Made by a program: the position numbers and the translations under genes. Source: Acanthopleura granulata (lineage: Eukaryota; Mollusca; Polyplacophora; Chitonida; Chitonidae). From it: a stretch of 64,000 nucleotides of DNA. The stretch is from positions 930,001 to 994,000 of the forward strand of contig JABBOT010000029.1 in NCBI GenBank assembly GCA_016165875.1. The letters are read 5' to 3'. Positions 12,700 through 24,800 of the stretch are shown here, in pieces (the first letter of the stretch is position 1; each line of letters starts with the position of its first letter). Below the pieces are notes generated by a model. That model searched no databases and was not told the DNA's origin. It was given only the letters and a program-made list of their open reading frames with translations.

Positions 12700-13085
12700 C
12701 CATGAGCACCTTACAAACACGCCGTAAGTTGTGACAATGTAATCGTATTTCCTTGAGTTAAAACCAATCAGTGGGTTACTTTTTCCCTCCCACTGCTTGG
12801 CGAATTGGGCCCCAGCCATTGGTCACTCGTAATGCAGAAGTACTACATTAACAGCTTGCACACAAATCGTCACACCTGAAGCAGAAATGAACAAAGGACT
12901 ATGACTCTTTGGTGAGATTTACTTTAACCACAAAAGTTTCCTTGTTGGCGCTAGGAAAGAATACTTCCAAAAATCACGTTAAAAACCGGGCTTAAATTTG
13001 CTCTGAACAAACTCGTCTGTGATATACATTGTATGCAATACGCCGTGACCCTCTTGTCTCTATCTATGACGTACATGCTATGTAT

Positions 13086-13171
13086 ATATTTATTTATTTA
13101 ATTGGCGTTTTACGCCGTACTCACGAATATTTCACTTATACCACTGCGCTCAGCGTTATGATGGGAGGAAG
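13086..13171 (-). mobile_element. SINE-A fragment
   Basis: A TTTA tail complement, then 'gcgttttacgccgtactc' and 'gttatgatgggagga'. It marks the place where the exon 6-8 region of copy B is missing. Confidence 0.8.
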
Positions 13172-13819
13172 CTTTTTTGTTGTTATTTTTACACATTTAC
13201 TTAGCGTATAGTGCTGATGGTGGGATCAAAGAAAAGCCTGTAACTTGTACTTCTTGAGAAAAATACCTAATACTGAAGTCATTCTGTGATAACGCCAAAA
13301 CACCTACTATTTCGGCGACCATGTCCCTTTAAGTGGCCAAATTTCAATGACACGTATCTGGAAAGAACATGAAGCTGATGTCTTTGAAAGACAAGGGCGT
13401 GCGTGTATATATGTCTGAGGAAAAACAAGGATCCATGATATATAAAACGTAATTTCCGGTGCATTGATATAAATATGCATAATGTAATAAACGTTTGCAG
13501 AATATAGGATCCTCTCTCTATTGGTCTGCTGCATTACCCATTTGACTCTGTTGCACTTTTCTTAAAAGTAAATCTTGAGGCAGTAACATTACAACAGACT
13601 TGAATTTAAAGGTATGCAGTTATACAGAGCTTTGAGTATAGTTCGTGGCATACAAATAAAATTTCTATGTATTTGGTAATCGAAACGGTGTTCGATCTCT
13701 CAGAGGCTTGACATTCAAATGTAAATCACTGACAACACTGTAGGGAAATATAAAACCTAAAAGCTTTCCTCTACACATCTATATGTATGATGTCTTAATA
13801 ACAATTACAAAGATTAATT

Positions 13820-13834
13820 CCAACACACACACAC

Positions 13835-13884
<50 letters not shown>
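13820..13884. repeat. (AC)n(AT)n microsatellite
   Basis: A short ACAC run is followed by about 27 AT dinucleotides. Confidence 0.95.
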
Positions 13885-13889
<5 letters not shown>

Positions 13890-14820
13890 CTAAAATCAAG
13901 ATCCGATGTTTTTTCATACACGTATGTAGAACTTCCGTTTACATAAATACATGGAAATGTATTTAATAACCAAAGTTACACCATCTATGAAGGCTGTCAG
14001 CAAGCAAAATATGAACTACATCATCAACAGTTGTATACTCCCTTTTTAGATCCGTCGGCACTATGCGACTTAGAAAACCTGTCAATTTGTCATTTACGTA
14101 AATGTCTAACAGAAATGGTTCCAAAGACCTCAAGGGTGGCCTATTGATTATAGAGTGCGCATATACATACATGCGCACAACATTCAAACGCTGTACACGT
14201 GAAGAGTCCCGTTAAACACTAATATATTTTGACTGTGCACGTGTTCACCTATCACTAACTTGATGATCTTTGGAACATTAATTTACTCATAGTAAATGAA
14301 GTGAATGAAAGGAGTTACTGAATGAAGGGAAATGAGATTTTAAACTTCTAGACAAATATTTTCTGATATTGGCAAAACAATATATCTCTAACGAACTAAA
14401 CTTGTTGATGGCATCTTACATACTAATAACACACTTAAAAAAAATAGGCCTACTGCAAGATATAAGGACAATTAGAAAAGATTGTGTGGAGATTCATATA
14501 TTGCGATGTATCTTCAGACAAAGTGATAACTTGCGATTGATTGCGAGCGACTCGGTTGTTGATGCCGTTATTCTGGGCCAAACGTCGCGGTGTATTGAGT
14601 CAGGTATCCTCTCTCCACATGCGTCTTGACACACTTTGACCCACCACCAATGTTGCTTTATGCGTCTACATCGTTGTGCAGATTCCAATTTTCCTAAATT
14701 ATTGAGAGTAAGTTTATTGTTCTATACTAAAGCAGGAAAATATTGTTACCCAATATGTGCAGTGTCTACCATTACACTGTAAACATTGCGATCGCTGTGA
14801 GTTTATGTCTCGGTCAGGTT

Positions 14821-14992
14821 GACTTCCCAGCCGTACGAGGTAAGGTCTGCAAGCAATCTACGGGTGGGCGTGTGTTTCCCCTGGCACTGCTGGGTTTCTT
14901 CCCACCATAATGCTCTTTTTACACATTTTAAGTGCAATATATTTTTTGAGTCCGACGTAAAACAGGAAACAAACAAATAAATATATAAATCA
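14821..14992 (+). mobile_element. SINE-A, diverged 3' part
   Basis: 'cgtacgaggtaaggtctgc', 'cccaccataatgc' and 'gacgtaaaacagg', then an AAAT-type tail. It corresponds in position to the copy at 6920-7064, so it predates the block duplication. Confidence 0.7.
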
Positions 14993-15189
14993 ATTGTGTC
15001 TCGCTGGTTCGGTTGCGGCTTTAAGTCATTTAGTTTGCCCTGCCAGCAGTAGGTACCTGTCGAAAGGCGGAGATTTACCTTGGGGATTCATTATGGCTTC
15101 CTCAAGTTCTAAAACACGACCGTTGTGGCGAATTGGGAACTGTTGCAGTATGGCAGTAAACACTTGTAGTCCTACACTGGTACAAATCA

Positions 15190-15331
15190 AATATTTATTT
15201 ATTTATTACCTGAGGCCGAAGAGGGGAGCCAGCATGAGTTGGACTTCAACGCACAGCGACTGCATTGATGGGAGGCTTCTGGATCATTGTGCCGAGCTGG
15301 CGAGCTAACCACCTCAGCCACGGAGGCTCCG
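15190..15331 (-). mobile_element. SINE-A with tRNA-like head, internally deleted
   Basis: A TTTA tail complement joins directly to 'gagccagcatgagttgg' and the reverse complement of the tRNA-like head 'cctcagccacggagg'. Most of the body is missing. Confidence 0.75.
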
Positions 15332-15884
15332 CTAATCTAATAAAAAAAATTAACATTGCAATATTTAAAGGTGTAGTAAGAATATTTTTGAGTCTAAAAC
15401 ACCTATTAAGTTCGTCGTGAAATTGGGAAAAAAGCTGGAGTGCTCCGAAATGAGTAAATTAATAAAGCAAAATTTTTAAGGTGTATATTTGCTACGTTGT
15501 CGAGATCATTTCATCAGCAATGGTTATAGGACATTTGATAAAGCTTAATTCCTTTCTAGATACTTTTATAGAGGCCCTTATGCAACTGTATGATGACCTA
15601 CATATATGTTTGTATACATACATGCATGCTTCAGGCAAACCAGGGGGTCGTCCTCATTTCCGACCCATGTTTAGCTGTTGTCGCTTGTTGGCAGTTTTAC
15701 GTAGCCTACCTTTACAAGTTGGCCTACACGTACAGTGCAGGGTTTTGAGTGTTGACCTGCATGTGCCTCCAGAACAGGATACAAGCTGGTTATATAGGCT
15801 TGAGCAGTAAACCATAAACCTATGCATAAACAGGCTATATCGCTACACGCTGGCGGTGTACTTGGACGGGACAGTTCGCGAGCC

Positions 15885-18800
15885 ATGGGGTGGTTGAAGT
15901 GGAGCGTTCTGGTGGGCCTGGCAGCAGTGGGGGTCTACTACTACTTGACGAGAACAGACCCCATCTCTGAGCTGGACGTACAAGGGTTCTGGACCCCTCA
16001 GTATCAGCACGTGGCCGACACCTTCAGGTCAGTGTAACATTTTGGCTGGTCAGGCAAATATCCAGGGTGAAATGTGTCAATAACGTGCTCACAGATTTGT
16101 ATATCGTAGTTGTAACATATTCACATTTTCTTTTCCCACATTCAAAGAAGCAAGATATTTTATTTTATTGCTATTGAAAATTACCTCCTTATCTCTGTGT
16201 GTTTTTGCAAGGTTAAAAGCATTGCAGTTACATATTTAATTCTGCAAAAATTCCTTGACGTGTCCTGGTGATAAAAGAACAAATGACCCTCTTCCCTCCG
16301 CAAAGCCCCCTCCCCCTCCCCTCTTACACACTCACATACTCACACGCAAAGAACTGTTGCAGAAGATTTCGACCTTCAAAGATGTATTCCTCGGTCTCAA
16401 CATTATAAGCTCTATGTATGTGTGGAACCGACACAAAAAGGCTGATATAGTGTAAAGGTCTAACCTGATTACCTCACGGCGTCGACTAAATCAGCAACCA
16501 GGCTATGGCGATATACATTCCTTGCTTTTTCTAACGCATTTACTGTATGTAGTAGCACATGATGGGCAGTCTTCCGCTCCAGACGAGATACTTTAACACA
16601 TATAACGTATCACTGAAACTACTGGTACATGTATGCAACGTGGATTGCTATAGGCTACACGTATTGGTCAACAAAAATACTATATGACTTTACGAACCAC
16701 GTATATATATATACCTCTTTCTGCTTTTACACATAATTTGCATGTTTATAAAGCTTCTGTGACCCAGGTTTTTGCGATAAAATCACACAGTTGTCACCCT
16801 TTACCGCACGTGATTACTATTGAGTATACACGATAAAGCAGCCGTCTTACTTGTTATGCTTGATATGTGTGTTTGTGGGGAACAGGGGACATTTTATTAT
16901 ATCGGTAACGTTGAGAACCGGTCTTGGACAACGGAGAGATAAATGTTTCTTGAGAGTGAGATCAGAGTGCTTATTGGCTATATGTCCTTCCTACATAGTC
17001 TACATTTCTGGTGCGATTTGTGTTTCAAGCCATCCCGAACCGACGTCACACTGACACTTTCCGGAGGACTAATGTGAACATGAAGGCTGATTCAGACAAA
17101 GCTTTAGAATCACACTTGACGGAGGCATGCATACGACGAAGAACTAAAAATCAAAATCAAAGTTTGTTATTGTTGGCTACTTCTCCTGGGAATAAAATGG
17201 GAGCGAATCAGCTTGGGGGTTCACAAAGTTCAAAGGGATAATTTCCAAGCCATTGTACCTCACAGGCGGAGGGTTACACCGATTTGGTAGCCATTAAATA
17301 GGCCTACAAGTTCAGTGACCTCTGGCGGTGAAAAGACCTAACTGACCACTCTTTGAGTTTATGGTGACAATGGAACAAAATTCAAACTGTCTGTCGTAAG
17401 AATGGGTTTATACGAGCCCAGGTGACCATTTGACATCGCGGAGTAATTGGTGTACCATAATACATCCAGAATAACGTGTGTATCAGTTGTACACAAACTG
17501 TATAGTTTGTACACATATGCATTATAGATTTGAAAATGTGGGCGCTGGCGTTTTAGAGAGTCTTACTAGCGTAATGCCCGTTTGTTGTGTCATCTTTTTC
17601 TCATATGCAAACATACAGGTAATACGAAGCTTTGGTATCGAGAAGTCGATCAGAAAAACTGTCCACACCTTTACAAACATACATACAGGTTCATCTGTTT
17701 GATTAGTTAACGCCTTACTCAAGGATTTTTTTACTTAAAAGATGGTAGTCAGTATTATGGTTGGAGACAACCGGAGTGCCTGATCGGTTAAACCACCGAC
17801 CTGTGGCAAGTTACTGAATCTAAACGTCTAGTCCGACATTGGTATACCATTCGTCGACCGTCGACAAATTTTCAAAACAACATTGGTGGAAAACAAGTGC
17901 ATAGACGTTAATCTCTGGAAACGATCTCAAACGCCGACCGTAGTATGATGTACGAAATCCTAGTCGAAGGCCAGGTTATGAATCCTATAGCGATGTACCA
18001 CAATCCGTTCCTCGTACGTGGAAAGGTCTGCCAGCAACCTCTGGATGATCGTGGGTTTTCTCAGGTCTCTACCCCGGTTTTCTCCCATCATAATGCTGAG
18101 CGCAGTGGTATAAGTGGAATATTCTTGAGTACGGCGTAGAACACCAATCAAAGAAATAGATAAATAAACAATCCGTTCCACATTTATAGTCAGATAACGA
18201 TAAATGTGGTAGGGCATCTGGTTAGTACATGTAAGGGTTTTATTTGTTGCAGAAATATTTTAAAAAGGGTTTTGCTTGTTGCCAACAGAGCATAAAAGAA
18301 GGTCTTCTTTGTTGTAGAAAGAACTTACAAAGCGGTTTCATGCGGGGAGCGTCGTTCGCGGCGTACGTTGACGGAGAGCTGGTGGTGAATGTGTGGGGAG
18401 GGTACACAGACGAGGCTTACCAAGTCAAGTGGAAGAAAAACACCATTACCCACGTGGCGTCCACCACCAAAATGGTGGCTGCTCTGGCCTTTAGTACCTT
18501 GGTGGACAAGTGAGTACCCAGTAGATTTGATCGATTTGTGTTGTAACTGGGATGGCGTTTTAAAGTGAAAGCTTGTATATATGTGTACATATTTGATTAG
18601 CTGACTTTTGATTGACTGGTTTATGTATGCAATGTCTTTACAGAAATGAATACATGTATTAACATCGGAACTGGGAATGGAGGGGAACAATGCTCTCATG
18701 CAACACCTTGTTTTATATCTCGTGGAAAGTTTAAACGTTTGACATACTATTACATGTTAGTTGGTGATATTGGTTTAACAGACAAGTTGGTAACAAAAGA

Positions 18801-21800
18801 GATGTGAAATATTCAGAAATGGGAAAAAAATTATGAATTAAACCTGTGAAGTTGAAAAAAAACCATCTGAATTAAGCTTGCAGAACAAAGTTTGCGTGTG
18901 TGTATGATTGAGTTTTAACGTCATTTTCAATGTTATTTTGGTTATGTCAAGAAATGGTCCCTACATGGCAAGACAAAAGCAATGCCGACATACATAAATG
19001 GGTTTGGAATCACACCCCCGGAGTGGTTCTTTTTCTACAAAGCAACGTATGTCTCATCTTATGTTACAGGGGTTACGTCAAGTACGACGACCTAGTCTCC
19101 AAGTACTGGCCGGAATTTGCCCAGAACGGCAAGGAAAATGTGACTGTCAATATGCTCATCAGTCATCAGGTACATATACATATCTGAATATCGTATATGC
19201 CGTGAAATAACCTTTTTGAGTTCTTATAACTTTTAATTTATCTGACGATAAGAAGCACTTGCTGGCCCAGTCCTCTATGTCTTCAGCCTCCTTCACGTCG
19301 ACAGACATGATGCACGAGGTCTTGAGTTAAAGTCCAGCTCATGCAACCTGGATGTAACCCATATGTAGCTTTTTAGGGTGTATCTCAGGGGCAGAAGACG
19401 AGTCATAACATCTATAGGTACCCGTAAATATGGCTGGGTTTCTAACCGGCACCTAATATAATATTAAGAACACATATCTAGGGAGCTCTAAAGGGAAAGA
19501 CCACATAAAAATGAAAAAATGGACAACGGAAAAAACATTAACAACTGCATCTGAAAATACCGTCACTGAATTTTTTACATTTTTTCCCCCAAAATAAACA
19601 CAGTCAAATGTTTTGATTGTATGGTGGGTTTTATAGACCATTTTGATAATGTGGTTCACCAGGGACGTTACTCAATTTTTTGTACACTTTTATGTTCGCG
19701 CCTGAATAAAGTTCTTGTCAAGAGTAATCCTCGAATGTTTGCTTGTGTAAACTAATATGATATTAAATTTCTACTTTAGGGCCATAGAAAAGTCGACGTT
19801 TTTAATTGTCTTTTCACTCACCATAAGTTCATTTTTATGAGGACTTTCCCTTTAAAATAACTCTGTGAATGCGGTATTTTGTACATCACACCCTGAGCTT
19901 TACCCAAAGAGCTGCCTGATGCAGGTAATTTTAAATCTTATTCGGTGTTCCCCTGGCCAATATGGTTATTAGCGCTGGCTGACTGTGATTAGAATATCAG
20001 GCCCTCAACAAATGAGGCCGCGTTTTTAAACCAGCAGCTCAAGCTGCAGCTTTAAATCAGGTTCAGTAGAAGCCTGGCGAATTTGTCAGGCTTGGTCTCT
20101 TCTGGACATCCCAGTTTCCTCCACCCATAAACGGCTTGTAAGTACGGCCTTGAGTCAAGTAAATCAAATAAGTAAAAGAAGGATTGATTGGTTTTCATAT
20201 ATGGAAACATACTTACCAAGACATGTGATTTTCATTGTATCTATAGGCTGGCCTGTACGTACTTGATTCAGGAATGAGTTTTAAAGATGTAGTTAACAAT
20301 CCGGCCAAAGTGGACAAAATTCTAGCAGAACAAAAACCTCATTGGCCGCCTGGTAAGTCATTTTAATGTCATCCAAGAACGCGCGTCAACGTCATTACCT
20401 TTTCTTTACTTGTGTTACAGGCACTTTAAAGACAAACATTAGTGTCACATGAACTCCTCTGTCGCTCCGATATTTGGATTTCGCTGTACCAGTATAGTAA
20501 TACGGCCTTCAGTTTGATTTCCTTGGAGTAGTGCCACAGTTTTGTCGTCTCGCAACTCAGCCACGTATCTCCTGCCAGAATACCGACACTCGCAAACATG
20601 CGCGCTACAATTTCAGCGTCTCACCTTCACTATTTAGGAGCTGACCGGCCTAGAAACGTACCGCTCCGTGTTAAAACAAAAACGACGCCATGTTAATGAC
20701 CACATGTTTGTGAGTGTCTGTACTTTGGCAGGAGACATAAGATAAGTGGCTAAGTTTTGAGGTGGCAGAACTCTGGCATTACTCCCGGAAATTAAACTGA
20801 AGGTTGTATGACTCCTTTGGAATAGAGACATCCAAATATCGGAGCGACAGTGGAGTCCATGTGGGACTACACAAATGTATAAGTTAAGTTGATTGGCTAA
20901 AATGTGTATATGCAGTATAAGGTATTATTTGGTGGCCAACTTCCATTGGTATATCTTGAAATTAAACTGTCTGCTTTATGTAAGACATACAACATATAGT
21001 TATAATTAAAAGAGGCGTATGTTTGTCCTTTTTCGCTAGCAAAAATCATCCCCTGATATATAACATTTGTTGAATATTCCTTGATGCCCGATTGACTTAG
21101 TTAGATGGAAAATACACAACTTGGGTAAAAAAAAAATACCCATTTTCTTTTCAGCGTGAAACAAGAAAACCACATTGGTGGTGGACGTGCAAGATCTCAG
21201 ATGGCCCGTGTCCACGTGTTAGGTTTTAAATCTCGAGCCCATACTCTCAACAAAACCTTTTTCATGTCTTTCTATTAATCTAACGTATTAATCCGTTCCT
21301 GGTGACGAATTAATCCGTAATCAGGAACGCATTAATGCGCCAGATCAACGCAAAGGCAATCCGTCATCTCTCAAACAACTGAGTTTGACTTTTTTCAGAT
21401 TATGACCTTAGAATTGACAATCCTGCATGCACTTCCTCCGTATCCGGGCATGCCCACTCAGTATAATCTATAAGAGATAGGCCAAGGATTCATCTTCTGC
21501 TCGTGTCGGTTTACATGTATGTGACTGGTTGAGATCGCCTCTTGTGTATTTCACATGGCGTTCCATTGATGCAGCATTCAATATGTCGGCAGTGGGTCAA
21601 CCGACTCACAAAGAGACACCCTCATGACACTGCTACGATGTTCAACATGACGCTGAACTATATAAGCAAACAAACAGTAATAGTTTGATGGTACATGGGA
21701 ACAGTTACTTTCATTCAAGCCAGAAGTATTTCCCTATCATGCAAGCTGAGCTAGTCTAGAAATTTCAAGATGAAAAGAAATCTAGAGATACACGGATGTC

Positions 21801-24800
21801 TGGAGAGATATGGATATTTTGACAGACGTGGGAGTCTCGAGAGACCTACAGCGACATTGAAATATAGAGACATGCGGAAATCTAGGGAGATATGGATGTA
21901 AGAGACTGTGCTTCCCTTCAACGTTCAAACATCCTTGTGGGATTCTTGGGTTGATCATTGTTAAAAACATATATTCAAGCATTTCGAGTCTTGCCGGTGT
22001 TTCTTCCACAGGTACTGAGATCGGCTATCACGCAATCACTATTGGAATGTATGTGGATTTCCTGGCACGAAAAATAGACCCCAAACACAGACCAATTTAT
22101 CAGATTTACGAGGAAGATCTCAAAGTTCCACTGGGTAAGAGCACCTTACAAATACACCGTTAGGTGTGGATGTTCTCTCAATTGCCGTTGGGGAAAAACA
22201 CCAAATGGATACCTTTTTGTCTCAGCATGACGAAAATATTCTGAACTGTTGACAATTGTTCCTCTATTATGCGTGAATCAGTCCTCAGATCGTCATCTCT
22301 TAGACTGGAATTAACAATATAGTATGAATGTTAGTGTGAGCGGGAAAGATTCCCCATTGTCTCTAGGAGCGAACAGTTCCAACAGCAAAATTCCTTTGAA
22401 ACAAATCATGCCCAAAATTCTTGTTACCTTCCAATTAATACCACACGCTGAATTCATCCTAGAAACTTTTCAGTCCGTGGTATGTTCCCTAACATTTCAC
22501 AGCGAACAAAATATTTAAAATGCAGGTACATGCATTTGTGAAGAAATTCCTTCTGTAGAACATTATAAAATTTCACTCGAGTATGAACTCAATTTGGAGC
22601 AACCCTAAAAGGGTAAGCGGGCGAAATCTTCATATACGTGAAATGAAGAAAGTTTGACTGAAATGCTGATGTAATACTCAGCCTCCCTCGTTTTAATTTG
22701 CCATGCATATATACATATTTTTATTATTAATAATTTATTTTATTGGTGTTTTACGCCAAACTCAAGAATGTTTCACTTATCCGACGGCGGCCAGCATTAT
22801 GATGGGAGAAAACCGGGCAGAGCATGAGGAAAATCCACGGCCATCCACAGTGTTGTACATATAATGCGGTTTGTGTTTCAATCTGCGCTGTATATAATAA
22901 ACCATGCCCAACCCACAATTGTTTCTGCCTGTGTAGAATTATACGTCCCCGTTATGTCCATCCAGGTCTTGATTTCTTCATCGCCACTCCTTACGCCGAG
23001 CAGTATCGAATGGCCCGAGTACACCAGCCCTCTATGCTGGACGTTGTCTATACTTTCCTGTTTATGCCAGATTATCGCAGGTTGTTATTCAGCATGTTGC
23101 TCGGGGATCCCTGGTACAGAAACATCCTGCACGGATTAGACAAAGATGAAATTGTGAGTTTATTCTGTCATCATTCTAGTTTATTTATTTATTTCACTGG
23201 TGTTTTACCGTACTTCACAATATTTCACGTTTAGAACGGCGGCCTTTATGGTGGAAGGAAAACGAGTGGAGCCATGAGGAAGCACACGATCATCCGCAAA
23301 TTGCTGGCAGAACTTCCCACGTTCGTCATATACTGTTTTACTAGAACTCTTATATCTATATCAGGCTATGCATACAAGTATATATTTGTACACATGATCA
23401 TTTTCTCTTCAATTTCTATATTCTACGTGCACTTTCCTTTGGAAATAGCAAGTCACATCTGCCCTGCTTTGCTTTCTTTTCAATTATTCTTTCAATAAAA
23501 TATTCTCCAGTTTTTGTAACATTTTGTGTTAAGGTTTTGGGGAACCTCTGGTTGCATATTTGCATATTTAATGAATTCCCTGATTCTCGGTGGTTGTTGA
23601 TTTTCATAAAATAACTGCCGCGAATGCGAGAAGACAATCTCAGATCAAGTACAACAACCAACCACACATCTCTTGTTATTAACAGGCAGGCGTTTTTGCT
23701 GACCCAGAGCTAAGAGCCACGCCCATCCCGGCGGCCAGCGGGGCGGGCACGGCCGAGTCAGTGGCCAAACTAGCTGGATTGGTGGCAGCCCGGACACCAT
23801 ATAAGGGCAGACAAATTTTATCAGATGCCGTCGTAGATAAGCTTAACACCCCTTCGTTAACTAAAGAGGAATTGGTTATGAAATTTAATGGCTCTGTCGG
23901 CCACGGTACATTCATATTTCAGAACCCATGGGTAAGTAAGTTTTCTTATCTCAGAACCTATAGATTAAGATTCATTTTCACAAACCATGTCTAAGTATTT
24001 GTATCTCAAAATACGTGAATAAGTATTCTGCCCCGAGTCGATTATTTTCTACGAATGTACATTTGCGAGGATTTTCTATATCTTAATCGACAGTGTAACA
24101 TGGGCCTCGTCGTACATTGTTTTTCACGAATGTGCAGTCTTTGTACATATTGTTATTCAATATATGTGCATTTGATTTCTAAGCATACTGCATCGTACAT
24201 GGTGGCTGCTGTGCCTGTCCTTCATGCACATCTAAATGACTGGTGTGCTGTACCAATGGCTGTCTTAAGATCGTGCAGTCATTGTTAAAATCCATAGATT
24301 CTGACTAGTGGCTTGGGCAAATAATTCTGCAAGTTAGAATATCCCTTAAATTCACGGACAGATCAACACATCCCCCTTTGTGCTGATCATGTGCTATGGG
24401 ACAACGCGCTTCTCTTCTAGTCTTGGTATGAGGTATAGCGATAGAGGGCACACACATGCAGCCCAATGTGTACACGAGAAAGTGATGTTGCCGTTTTCTT
24501 CACAACTCACAATGAAATAAAACGGATTCGCTAGACTGCAATGAATTATATCCTGTGGAATCCATTTTATCCGTGAGAAGGCCAGAATGTTGCAAGGATT
24601 TACAGGTCTAAGGATCATACATGTTTCTTGTACCCTGTATTCGTTATTCCAGGTTATTTATGTTGCGAATTATAACATAAGCATTTGTGTTCAAAAAAGA
24701 TTTGTTTCAAAAAACAAAAAATACTGTGCGTCATCAGGATTATATGCGTTTTTGAATACAGCTTAATCCATATTGCAGTAGACTTATCCCCTTATCCTTA

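Larger units (their letters stand above)
13280..15830. repeat. Spacer block after copy B, duplicate of 6060-7680
   Basis: This is the partner of the block after copy A. It runs up to the promoter region and exon 1 of copy C. It contains an AC/AT microsatellite and two SINE pieces. No independent gene is seen, and no TATA box could be assigned. Confidence 0.6.

Noticed and set aside
15822..15884. Earlier in-frame ATG for copy C
   Set aside because: It would put 21 polar residues before the hydrophobic anchor. The ATG at 15885 has better context.
18244..18317. Upstream extension of exon 2 of copy C (open frame)
   Set aside because: Acceptors at 18252 and 18288 would shift the frame after exon 1. 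The open reading is a product of the repeated unit.
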